From Novipirellula herctigrandis (lineage in GTDB: Bacteria > Planctomycetota > Planctomycetia > Pirellulales > Pirellulaceae), in NCBI GenBank assembly GCA_007859835.1, contig SJPJ01000001.1, positions 6,827,260 through 6,891,259 of the forward strand: a DNA stretch of 64,000 nucleotides, written 5' to 3'. This document shows, piece after piece, positions 9,001-17,600 of this stretch. Position 1 is the stretch's first letter. Each line of letters opens with the position of its first letter. The position numbers and the translations under genes were made by a program. The notes below the pieces were generated by a model that was given only the letters and a program-made list of their open reading frames with translations, had not been told where the DNA came from and did not search any database.

Positions 9001-11522
9001 AAGTGTTGGATGTGGATGGCTCGCTCAGTTTGGCGACGCCCGAAGACGATGGCTTGCTCGTCGGCGTTACCGATCCTGATGGTGACACCCCCGTGATCGA
9101 TCCAGCAGACGTTGGAACGAAGATGCTGAAAATCGGTTCGGCCGATGCAGGTTCATTGACACTCAATGCCGATGGTACCTTCTCGTTTGTTCCCGAGCCG
9201 GAATTCTTCGGTGAAGTCTCGTTTGTTGCTCGTGTTAGCGATGGTTCCTTGATTAGTCCAAGAGCAATCACAGCGACAATCAATGTCATGCCAGTGAACG
9301 ATCCTCCGGTTGCGAAGACAGCCGACGTTTTGACCAGTGTGACGATTGACGAAGACGTCGTAACCACATTTGATCGCGCAACTTTGATCACTCCGTACTA
9401 CGATGCGGGACCAGCGAATGAAGTTTCCATCGGTCAGCCGATCATTTTTGAATCGGTTGGATTTGGCGGAGTGCCGTTCGCCTCCTCCGCAGGCGGCAGC
9501 ATTGCAATCACCAGTGGTGGTACCGAGTTGGTTTACACGCCACCGGCGGATTACAACGATGCAGCCGGTGACACGTTCACGTACCGTGTTGCCGACGTCC
9601 CCGGTGAGGGACAAACCTCTGCGACTGCGGTCAAGATGGGAACGGTGACGATTTCGTTCACCGCCGTCAACGATGCTCCTCGCGTGACTGACGACTTCTA
9701 TGTTGGTGACGAAGACACACCGTTGACGATTCCCTTGTCCAACGCGACTGATACCGGTGTGATCGACAATGATACGGCTGGACCGGCGGATGAAGTGGCT
9801 GCCGGACAAACGATTACTTTGGAAACGACCGGTTATCCAAAGCAAACGTTCAAGAAGGGGACTGTCCGAATCAGCAACGGCAACTTTATCTACACACCAC
9901 CGGCGAACTTCAGTGGCGTGGATCAATTTGCCTACACCGTCCTCGACGATTTGGGGGCGATGGCCACCGGGACCGTTGTGGTCAACGTTGGTGGCGATAA
10001 CGACTCGCCAGTATTCGTCGGTATCAACGGCAACCCAGGCGAGGATTCGCTGACGTTCAACGAAAGCAAGTCCGTCGCCCGAACCGAGACATTCGATTTG
10101 TCTACTTGGTTTACGGACCCCGAAAATGATTCGATGACTTACGTCGTTACTTCGACGGACAATTCAGTCGTTAGTGCAGCAGTGCTCAATGAGAAGTTGA
10201 CGTTGACCTTGCCACCGTATGGGTTTGGTACTGCGACTTTGAATGTGACTGCAACCGATTCGAATGGTTTGTTCACCAACCAAGCGGTCGCGGTCACCGT
10301 GATTGACACTCCGGATGCACCGCAAGTGATTGGCACATTCGATCCTGCGGCGACGACGGAGGATGTTGATTTTGTTGGCGATTTGAACTCGGTCTTCTTC
10401 GATCCCGATGGTTCGTCGCTAACCTACTCGGTCGCTCGTATCGGGAGTCTGATCAATCCAACCGCTTCGGAAATTGCAGCCGGTGGTTTGATTGAATCGA
10501 TTGACTTTGTCGGCGACCAAATGACGATCAATGTCTTTCCGAATCAGTTCGGTGAAGTGGAATTGGAGATCGCCGCTAACGATGATTCTTTCCGCGTCAG
10601 TGATGCGTTCACGTTTACGGTGACTCCTGTGGCGGACACACCGATCGCAGTGAACGATGGCTACAGCGTTCCGGTTGGTGCGACTTTGCAGGTTTTGAAT
10701 CCAAGCAATGGATTGCTGCGAAATGACAGTGATGCCGATGGAGATGCTTTCACGGTCGATGTTGACTCGATTACACCGAATGATTCGAACTTGACGGTCA
10801 ACCCCGATGGCACGTTCGTCTACAACGCGGGCGCCGGCACTGTCGGAAGCCAAGTGTCGTATACGTATAGCGTGATCGATGGCACGGGGCTACGCAGTAA
10901 TACGGCAACCGTAACGTTTACGCTAAATCAATCGCGTTACCAAAACCCGATTGATGATCTGAATTCCGATGTGACGGCGGACGGCTATGTTTCGGCGATC
11001 GACGCGCTTCGCGTGATCAACATGCTTAGCAGTCCATTGATGGGCGGCCGATCTGCGTTGCCTGTGAACGAGATCGGAGCACCACCACCAGACTTTGTCG
11101 ACGTCAATGGTGATGGGGTCGTGTCGGCGTTTGATGCGTTGTTAGTGATCAATGCTCTCGAAGAACGGCCGACCCAACCACTCGATGGTGAGGGCGAGCA
11201 GGTAGCAGCAACACCTGTGAGTTCGGTTGCGTCAGCTGGGGCAACCTTGTCCTATGCGGCAATGTCGACGGTTAACTTGCCAGTACGAAACGTGGTGGCA
11301 GTCGAGCCAGAGGCGGAAAGCTTCGTTGAAAGCATCGCGGTGGTTGATCCTCGTGATGCGATCCTTGAAGCCGGTTTCGAAATCGACAATGCGAAACTTG
11401 AAACGGTTGCGGATGACATGAGTTTGTCGACAACCGATGCGGATTCTATGACCGATGCGTCCAGCGTTGATGCGGCCTTCGCGTCGCTGTTGGACGACAC
11501 GTCATTCGATTTAGATATTTAA
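3..11522 (+). CDS. Giant secreted-type modular protein 1, 5'-truncated by the window edge
   Basis: The reading frame is open to the first bases, and the visible start (LDENGNVLARSD) is the middle of a pre-peptidase-like module that aligns with residue ~1655 of the second giant and ~1750 of the third. About 1,650-1,750 N-terminal residues, including the expected LEPR-XLL motif and protease-like domain, therefore lie upstream; full length may be ~5,500. Seen in order: bacterial pre-peptidase/beta-helix segment; a 'DDFIVGFSERGEM' jelly-roll-like module (~2160-2210); a run of 'DGDxFxIxDG..VTFEF' modules (densest 5870-7640); a 'DFGDA' start and GEVED domain ending in GEVEDYSLAL (~8037-8925); cadherin-like VNDAPR repeats (~9290-10650); and a dockerin with a good second calcium loop, DVNGDGVVSAFDALLVIN (~10940-11165). 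It lacks the propeller-like segment present in the other two. Expected to be exported and surface-bound or released; the biological role is unknown. Confidence 0.9.
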   Translation, partial: LDENGNVLARSDNSFDEISGASDVLVLDPSFEGTTTSLQTQPDVFTEFGAGGLYEDFGSTNPRDAGIHFVLPGSTADSNARSVYFFRVLSASHNPDDAGCGLTDGGYRFQLRLQEEQEFAGSVVRYTDIRYANHGIHTRGLPSSSPLLGEAQENEQINSFIASNDSIATDTGFNGTDIPGNRAQYLGNLLRSEDMVFSVGGSLSSGADIDFYQIDVDRVNGGFNSQTTGVFDIDYADGFNRPNTTLYVYYDPDGEDGAIEPSLVLIGDDSSVLDDQSSPVSGLANDLLTRGSVAPGDPFIGPVSLSGGSYFVAVVNDGLVADALLNPTTRREPLESVLRIFEDHVSSIGGGTALAPREGAFIDQTTLNPGWSVTLDRATDPGHGIGETFNGSRTNALFPPSVQTEIQFQNGTFASAQDLSLGDPLWSLADDPNIGNRSVNTSQFIPHTTVNGNTFNEIVDIYRFDVPVDGSAVTLDIDFGANPFVFDPDNLPDDFPAIPNQNDPDSVDLKLELFDANFNRIGFDSFDAVSAGQLGSLPMFVTSTFGSSLSDDPFIQQTLLAGTYFVAVSPEATTYDAGTLSFSLDQDERPTSGTYSLQVSVENHANDGGDPTNSSIHFDRSQPSGTVESVAFDLAGYGPNDQPNLYFSYFYDPGFGDDVAITARSIENPTAVALNDVTFSPSTFGSVWNQGVASLADFAGDTGIVIEFSYTSGTGIGDGLYLDDFIVGFSERGEMITGAPSGVVGISGFSDSTSNSGEYQLEVRPATSYATPNFGGSITLDTTYDTNDRLSESVTVIAPHVDQIADGDTFVLSDGVKQVTFEFDLDTVAGVAPGNIQVPYTALSTQSQIADAIRSAINSQTVQSTVQIQASDSSGSATGGNGDVRVALSGNVVGDFLSLDRSTDLPPSGTPLPNAGNGFQLPVVYNQGFGDANVERYQSQVIVENNVIRDVRAIGVYSEAGVRGFDPEDLSPARTTDSVINNNPILTRSANNPIRFSDYDPAPIGNAYPGAVRNFPTLNDAVIGGEMSGIVVRNNVIDQAGMVGIKVEGQMRPYVIDSSDFGIDSVLFGDLISDGLTMIVDAADVRVVFEFEDIGGDATTAGGSGVPGGNGFADGHVPIYYRRTSGTPGYNGGGSAGTRYETMLSIYNAFNSSILVSNGLAPLAKATLSTSMQGDDDDFFGSIFGPTNAAVYLEGVTNVQFSFSFLNPPPVPALNPFDLTGLAAVHEAPQPVSRLVNNTIFGEDGTASLNTGSPTAEPNEVLLQAVETRVGNAHTGAFTATGSIGDSTDVPAAADVDMYRVHLGAGDRLTVDVDTALGGLDAVIRVFDSSGVEVAMNDFGAAPDYLETAANPAAFDSALVNPVDPFVDFTARREDTYYVGVSSSGHDDYDAQTTSDRISGAGGTGQYNVAIEAYAPRSFVLSVDDGSNARFPAANQGIDGAALVGTTFTITQIPDRLETGNNPTNVQTFEFSNAAGGLRLANGNVNVPIRAGEAFRVADISTAIADAISGVNFVDNQGTPNPPLPNHEFGNGPDGVTGPIARVTASALGGQDGYSGGLQFFLDFHDNNTVFGHNRLAAVAGSSGVGGSSTRGDGVSELYVLVERAAEISISPEAAAAGLRLDPAAGLNIDQLYPETGILLTGGSSGTVLNNVLSNLHQGVVNEFTTFSGFFPNNTDVHPKPGSVIVTGNAFQHIETANNVFRQNMTQPFTGNGNIGITPGPSNVNGGTDDFNFTLDDDEPLFVNPAGDNFLPAPNAVIIDSAVNSITDRDTFVDVKESVGILASNVIAPSRDVYSVLRADHPVYASPHAVGETIFKDRGAVELADFVGPVAILEVPRDNDSQFIDTDGATAYVAFEDKTYKEFRIQLRDNGDASDPFLGHGIDDNTIAVPNGPGLRLAGSNVTVFEDDRLLEETIDYTFHYDSTKNIVILTPLAGVWQNDRAYRIELNGYDRNVLVAPSASQVSDGDQITITDANGGDVVFEFETGYQLLVPETISLMVPINGTNEGGVRDGGIFQIDDGTHSSVVFEFNKPGDAKLPGSVEVLLPDGPTPADPDALDAFLTEIATNIQAAIDAQVAAGSLDVDTMLDGHAVIIGAETGAIVNTRGSGLVQDVRTLSLQVPAAGASFGGVVDGDTFTINDGVETVTFEFNNAGGLNDATNVGISIVGNPNATQLAQLIQQSVAVRMRLNPLVYDTSVYLNLPLDGAASVPSGQLSLVGLSRTPTDGDLITLTPAPNADGSIDPPVIFELNRTDESPAPADDGVAIGNTAINITRLTTADEMAQLVVNAIQSVDVNGLIEANVTAEPGGQLSIGGEVGLGFDTTGVALEVTGQPSVAGTSTIEVFGPLLLQLPLVGGGGFADGSVLILKDTVGNDVVFEFNLANTPQDVAGAVPVTFNTFDPVNTLAGTLVAAINSSTAGIVSSNAGNGRVSLGRISADRVDLGGLENDPVDPTDDVPGVPQIAVRRGIVIDGETLTIRQGADSVTYEFESISNGGGVTAGNVAIPFSSTSSTGDIAESLAAAINNNRGGLQFNLNDDHPLPAEVVVDAVGDPTGAVTLNDVPGTIILTATPTGAEPTLNVVGIPGGAQPVFISPSATDEDVKRALIKAINSPSVAAFTDLNAVDRGGSTFFVENASDFSGPIDSFYLSGIKDVDGNPLEANRADNTTQFTILMPQVGLDFGDAAGPKLGTIGRYPTTLATDGPRHVAGGGLMLGSLVDVDADGRPGNQADGDNVALQVATTGSLFAVSTIDGVATITLDPSVPLASADGDTIVIDTGYAIATLEFDTDGLFDEDHFAIKSSVSDTPEMIAAAIVRAIAESPVEPASTVVSGDTVVVSGNDEDGVSFISENNPLGILNEGTGTYVTITNTDGSTYQELRYPVTVTVTGGGFVDGWIDFGADGDFDDPGDQILFSEPFDGASGSVTRTFMVPYSENPWNITDSANTFARFRVSKTGGLSPSGLALSGEVEDYSLALIPGLPPTVTPAQAARNFATPEDVALQVLDVDGSLSLATPEDDGLLVGVTDPDGDTPVIDPADVGTKMLKIGSADAGSLTLNADGTFSFVPEPEFFGEVSFVARVSDGSLISPRAITATINVMPVNDPPVAKTADVLTSVTIDEDVVTTFDRATLITPYYDAGPANEVSIGQPIIFESVGFGGVPFASSAGGSIAITSGGTELVYTPPADYNDAAGDTFTYRVADVPGEGQTSATAVKMGTVTISFTAVNDAPRVTDDFYVGDEDTPLTIPLSNATDTGVIDNDTAGPADEVAAGQTITLETTGYPKQTFKKGTVRISNGNFIYTPPANFSGVDQFAYTVLDDLGAMATGTVVVNVGGDNDSPVFVGINGNPGEDSLTFNESKSVARTETFDLSTWFTDPENDSMTYVVTSTDNSVVSAAVLNEKLTLTLPPYGFGTATLNVTATDSNGLFTNQAVAVTVIDTPDAPQVIGTFDPAATTEDVDFVGDLNSVFFDPDGSSLTYSVARIGSLINPTASEIAAGGLIESIDFVGDQMTINVFPNQFGEVELEIAANDDSFRVSDAFTFTVTPVADTPIAVNDGYSVPVGATLQVLNPSNGLLRNDSDADGDAFTVDVDSITPNDSNLTVNPDGTFVYNAGAGTVGSQVSYTYSVIDGTGLRSNTATVTFTLNQSRYQNPIDDLNSDVTADGYVSAIDALRVINMLSSPLMGGRSALPVNEIGAPPPDFVDVNGDGVVSAFDALLVINALEERPTQPLDGEGEQVAATPVSSVASAGATLSYAAMSTVNLPVRNVVAVEPEAESFVESIAVVDPRDAILEAGFEIDNAKLETVADDMSLSTTDADSMTDASSVDAAFASLLDDTSFDLDI
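10939..11172 (+). other. Dockerin type I-like domain of giant protein 1
   Basis: Two EF-hand-like calcium loops are visible. The first (DVTADGYVSAIDALRVIN) is slightly degenerate and the second (DVNGDGVVSAFDALLVIN) is canonical, with Asp/Asn at the ligand positions and the hydrophobic xALxVIN helix. They are joined by a Pro-rich linker. The same domain ends the second (about 29371-29580) and third (about 50157-50390) giant proteins, followed in each by a poorly conserved 80-120 residue tail. In clostridia dockerins bind cohesins; no cohesin is visible here. Confidence 0.8.
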
Positions 11523-11611
11523 CTCCAAGAGTTTTTTTCCTTTTATCCCTCGGCCAACGGCCCCAAGCCTAAAGCCTAACTCCACACGATCCCTCCGAGG
11601 TTCGGGCGAAT
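11523..11611 (+). other. Short gap between giant genes 1 and 2, no terminator seen
   Basis: This 89-bp gap holds a T-run at 11532-11538 with no stem before it, and only a 4-bp GGCC/GGCC pairing further on. A GAGG at 11596-11599 lies about 12 nt before the ATG of the second gene and may serve as its ribosome binding site. Read-through from the first gene into the second is plausible. Confidence 0.4.
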
Positions 11612-14600
11612 ATGACTAAGCGAAGATTTTCTCGCAAACCGATTAGTGCAAGCAAAAATTCATCACGACGATTGCATCATGAAACGCTTGAAAAGCGTGA
11701 ATTGTTGGCGGCCGATCTTGGCGTGTCTGAGTCTGCACCAAACCTGTTGTCGGTTGAAGCCAATTCGGGGCGACTGTTCGACTTGCAGGACAACAATCGT
11801 TTGATGGAGTCGCCGACGCAATTGAAGTTCCGCTTCGATGGTGGCCAAAATCTCGATTCAAACACGTTCGAAGCGTTCCAGATTTTCCGCTCCGGTGGTG
11901 ATGGATCGTTTACCGATGGGAACGAATCGAGAGTCGTTCCTGGGTTCATTGGATTCGAAGATGAGAACGGAACTCGAATTGTTGTCGCGCGTTTTGCTGA
12001 AACGCTCGAGGATGATTTTTACACCGTTCAAATCGCGGGTTACGACGATACGAATCTTGGTATCGAAGGCCTGCGGAACACGGATGGCGAGTTCTTTGCT
12101 CCCTCCCTTTTGCCGGATGGGACCCGTCCGAATGCGCAAACGATTCGATTCGAAGTCGAAGTCGGGCCTCGGGTGGTTGCTGTGGTGCCACAACCAGTTG
12201 TCGCGACTGGCAATACCCACATTCAAGAACGTAGCCAGATCCACGTTTACTTTAATGCGGATCCATTGTCCAATCCCGGTGCCGGTGAGATCACCAGCAC
12301 GGGTTCGGCGACCGACCCAAGCGTGGTTCAGCCACAGTTCTACAACCTATTCTTGACCAACGATACGGTCGAACCGGGTGACGACGGACCGGCCAATGAT
12401 GGGGCGGCGATCCAACCGACGGAGATTAGTTACGATCCCGCACTTCGCCGGGCCGTTTTGACGTTCTCGGATGATCTTTCGACTTTGGCAGGCCCAGACG
12501 GCGAAGGAACATACCGTTTGCGCATCGGGTCGAGCCAACCGTTGCCAGTCACGCTCACGCCAGACGCAACGGACGAAACCAACGATGTCGCCGACACGTT
12601 CCGGAATTCACGAGATCTCGGCGTTGCGTTTGGTGGTGGTACCGATTCCAGTATCACAATAAGTGGCGAAGTTGAGCCGACTGCGGGCAATACGATCCAA
12701 TGGCCAGGAATCGATTCACCGGGTGTCCGAGACGATCGCCGTGATGCCCAAGTCGTCGGTCGCGCTGATACAACCGATGGTGTGAATGTCTTCTACTACA
12801 ACTTTGCTGATCTTTATGGCGTTGATGCAGGTGGCAATAATTTAGAGAATGCGATCACGCCGGCGCAACAGCAGCGGGCCCGTGAGATACTTGATCTTTA
12901 CTCCGAGTATCTTGGGGTGCAATTTATTGAGTCGGAGAACAGAGGCTTGCAGATCGTCACCGGCGATTTGCGTGCGCTTGTAGAAGGGGCCACCACGGGG
13001 CCGGGGGCTCCGTACCAAGAGTACCGCGTCAATGACAATGATCCGACGCAAGGTGTTTTGATTCTAGAGGCCGGTGAAGCTTGGTACGACGGTTATGGGC
13101 TTAGCCCCAATGCCAACGAGCCGAGTTGGTTTGTCGAAGCCCTGCGTGGGATCGGGAATCTGTTGGGTCTTGGCCCCACGTTTGAACAAGTTCCCGGTGT
13201 GGCTAGTGGATCCAATCCTGCACTCTACGATGGATCGCTGTTTGGCTCGCCCGCCAATTTTATGATCGAACCTGATTTCCTCAGTACCAGCGACATCACC
13301 CCATTACAAGCACTGCATCGTCCCGAAGTAAGCGACGCCGACTTGTACAAGTTCAGCGTGAGTGAACGTGGAACCCTCTCGGTGGAAACTTACGCGCAGC
13401 GTTTGCTTAACACCAGTACGCTCGATACCGACCTTAAGCTTTGGAAATACAACAAACAGAGCGGCGAATACGATTTGGTCGCCCGGAACGCTGATTTTTA
13501 CGGTGACGACTCGTTCATCGGCATTGACGTTGACAGGAACGAAGACGGCACTCGAGCGACTTACGTTATCGGTATCACCGCCGCAGGAAACGAAGATTAC
13601 AACCCTAGCATCGCGAATAGCGGTGGTGGCGGCCGTAGCCAAGGTTTGTACGAAATGCGAATCGGATTCGAGAGTAGTTCGGTCGGTACGATCGAAGATA
13701 CCAACGGGTCGCGATTGGACGGCGATAGCGATGGCGAACAAGGTGGTGACTTCAATTTCTGGTTCCGCACCGCGAAGCCAAAAGATGTCGCCGGGCCCAA
13801 CGAAGTGCGAACCTTGTTTGTTAGCAGCAGTGCCGGTTTGGACTCACCAAGTAGCGGAACGGTAACCACGCCTTACAAGACGATCAAGTATGCGATAGCA
13901 CAGTCAAAAGCTTACGCCTCGTCGGCGCGACCCGGACAACCGACGCAAGACATCATTCGCTTGCTGGCCGATGGTGGGGCTGACCGACTAATTGACACCA
14001 CCGCCGACAATGTGCCGTACGAAATCGGCAGTGATGGAAGTGGTGCTCTGAAAGATGGTGCGACCTTCGAAGTGCCTAAGGGCGTGACGGTGATGGTCGA
14101 CGCCGGTGCGATTTTGAAACTTCAAAACGCGAAAATCAGTGTTGGTAGCGAAACGATCGATGAGGATCGCTCGTTGGCGGCGCTGCAAGTGCTCGGAGCA
14201 CCGTTCATCATTGACCAAAACGGTAGCGTCATTGATGGTACGGTTGACATTACCAGTTACAAGGAAGAACGTCGTGATGGTGTTCTGCTCGGGCGTGATG
14301 GTAATTCGATTCCGACCACCGCAGCTTCGGGTGATTGGGCCGGCATTGAATTCCGAAATGACTTCGACTATTCCGAAGGACGGGGTGTTTGGGAAACGGA
14401 AGGGATCTTCCTCGATTACGTTTCCAACGCGGATATCCGTTACGGCGGCGGTAGCGTTTCGTTGACTTCACCGGTGGTCAATCCACTTTCGATGCTCGAA
14501 AGTCGACCGACACTGATCTACAACCACATCAGCGATAGCCGTGATGCGGCAATGAGCGCGGATCCTGATAGCTTCGAAGAAACTAATTTCAACGCGCCGA

Positions 14601-17600
14601 TCTATCAGCAAGCGGCTTTCGATATCGATCCGGCCACGATGGTCCGGACAAAGACGACGTTTGCAAGTGACTACGACCGAGTTGGTCCGCTGGTACGCGG
14701 AAATATGCTCGAGCGGAACACGATCAATGGGCTGTTTGTTCGCGTCAATACACCTGCTGGTGGCGTTCGTACGGCTTTGTCTAGCAGTGCTCGCTTTGAC
14801 GATAGTGACATCACACACGTGTTCAGCGAAGTGTTGGTCTTGGAAGGCAACCCAGGTGGCCCACAACTGCTCGAGGATCGTCCTGACGTTCTTAGCGTCA
14901 CCCAGGGGGCGGGTGTGGTTACACCGAAACCAGCGACTGCATTGGATGAAAATCGCGTCGTCGATTATCGAGTGACGTTTGTAACCTCTGAGGGCTACGA
15001 ATCGCTGTCGAGCGAAGCGACGATGCCATTTACCGTCACCGCCACGGGTGTGGTCAATATCGGTAATTTGCCCGCCGCATCATCGGAATTTGTGGGCCGG
15101 CGGCTGTACCGATTGACGGCTTCGGGCGACTACGAGTTCGTGACACAGCTTGACCGCGCAACGCCAACTTACCAAGACATTGGCACGACGCGTGATGGTT
15201 TGCTCTCAGATGCTGCACTTGCAACGTCGACCGGCACGCGACTGCTGCCTCGTTTCGATGCTCGATTGAGTATTGATCCCGGCGTCGTCGCCAAATTTGA
15301 TACCGCGAGAATCGAAGCGACCTTCGGTGCTGATTTCTATGCCGAAGGAACCGCAAGTAACCCGATTGTCTTCACCAGTCGTTTGGATGACCGGTATGGT
15401 GCGGGCGGGTCGTTTGATACCAATAATGATGCGGCCAATAGTTCGCCGGTTGGTGGCGATTGGAGCGGTTTGGTATTCCGCCAAGGCAGTAGTGGATCGA
15501 TCGATCATGCTGTGATTAGCTACGGTGGCGGTGAGAGCTCGGGCGGTGGTGGATTTGCTTACTTCAATCCCATTGAGATTTTGCAGGCGGACGTTCGTGT
15601 TGCCAATTCACGCTTGTCTAACAATGCGAGTGGAACGGCTTCGGGAACGACCGACTATGACACCCGCGACAGCGTTGGCTTCAACGGGCCTGCGACGATC
15701 TTTATCCGCGGTGCCCAGCCGATCATCGTCGGGAACCAAATCGTCAACAACGATGGCGCTGCGATTAGCGTCAACCCGGATGCACTGAACTATATGTCGG
15801 TCGTTGACGCGGGACGCGGTACCGGTGAGATCGATCGTTTTGAATGTGATACCGATAACCAAGGTCCTCAGATCGAAGAGAATCAACTCGCTGATAACGC
15901 GATCAACGGGATCATGGTTCGCAACGAATCGCTGACGACCGAAAGCGTTTGGGACGATACCGACATTGTTCACGTCGTCGAGAACAGCGTTTATGCATGG
16001 AATCATCATCACCGCAGCACGCTACGACTCAAGAGTGACCCGAACCAAAGTTTGGTCGTGAAATTCGAAAACGGTGGTTCGCTCAACGCCGACCGCTATG
16101 AAACGGATGTCGAAGATAGTATTGGCGGAACGATCCAAGTGATCGGTCAGCCAGGTTTCCCGGTTGTCTTGACCAGCATCAGCGATGACTCGGTCGGTGC
16201 TGGCTTCACGCCTGACGGGCTGGCCCAAAATGACACTGATAATCAAACTACGCCGGCTGCGGCTGGCAATTGGGAAGGGATTGTGATCAATCCCGGAAGC
16301 AACGACCGCAATGTCGCGTTCGTTTCCGAAGCGGAACGCGCCGTGGCAACGGCATCGGCACTCAACGCGATTCCATCGACGGCTCAAATTCTTGGATTAC
16401 TTGCCAAAGACGAAGTCAGTTCCGACGAAAATCGACGGCTTGGTTTTAATGTGCGTGGTAGCCTAAGCCAAACCGGCGATATTGATGTCTATACCTTCTC
16501 GGCTAATGGTGGCACCGAAGTTTATTTTGACATCGATGATACCGATTTCGGTTTGGACACCGTGGTTGAGTTGATCGATATCAACGGCAACATTGTTGCG
16601 CTGAGCGATAGCTCCGAATTAGAATCCGTGACACCGAGTTTGCTTTTCAATGGATCCTCGGTTCCCGCGGACAACGTATTGCCGCTGTATAAGACCGGGA
16701 ACAAGGTCGTTGAGAATCCGAATGTGCTCGACGCCGGTATGCGAGTCATCTTGCCGGGCAATAGCACGTCGGTAAATACTTACTATGTTCGTGTGCGAAG
16801 TAGCAACTTGACGCCGGGTGCTTCAAGAAACAATCTGACAAACACATCACTTGTTGGTTTAGGGTTGTCGCGAGGCCAATACCAATTGTCGATTCGACTG
16901 CAAGAGACTGACGAGATCGCAGGTTCAACGATTCGCCTTGCAGACATCCGATACGCAACCACAGCAATTGATGTTCCAGCGGCCCCAAGTCATTCGCCCT
17001 TAGCTGGTGAAACCGCGGAAGAAATCGGTGGCAACGGGCTGGATGTGAATAACGGTGGTCAATCGTTTAATGCTGGTAACGGTGCTGCCAGTGCTGGGTT
17101 CAGTAACGGCGTTGCGGATCCGCTTGGCTCGCTAAATGCATCGGATCGTGGCGTGTTGAAGGTAAGTGGCGTGCTTGGTAATCAGATTGCCGCAAGCAAC
17201 ATTACGCCTGACTATCCAAAAGAATTGGACCTTGACGTTTATCGCGTTGAAATTGACTCGAATCTTCAAGCTCCTGATGTCATCAACGAGAATCGATTCG
17301 TTTCGACCATTTTTGATGTGGACTATGCCGACCAATTTGGTGGGCCGAACACTTCGGTTTCGATCTACGACGCTGCGGGACGATTGATTCTTCACGGGCG
17401 AGATTCAAACATCGCCGATGACCAAGGCCGTCCAGGCGAAGGGAATGATCCAACCAACCTGTCCGGTGGCAGCGGTGGCACATTGGATGCCTACATTGGC
17501 CCGGTAGAACTGCAAGTCGGGACGTATTACGTCGTCGTTAGCAGTGCGCAAATGATTCCAGCCAGTCTAAATCAACTGTTCGAAAACAACTCGGTTGAGT

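Noticed and set aside
10939-11172. Dockerins as evidence for a cellulosome
   Set aside because: No cohesin, scaffoldin or glycoside hydrolase catalytic domain is visible in the window, and the host type does not suggest one.
11530-11570. Terminator after giant gene 1
   Set aside because: The T-run at 11532-11538 has no stem before it, and the only pairing nearby is a 4-bp GGCC/GGCC located after the T-run.
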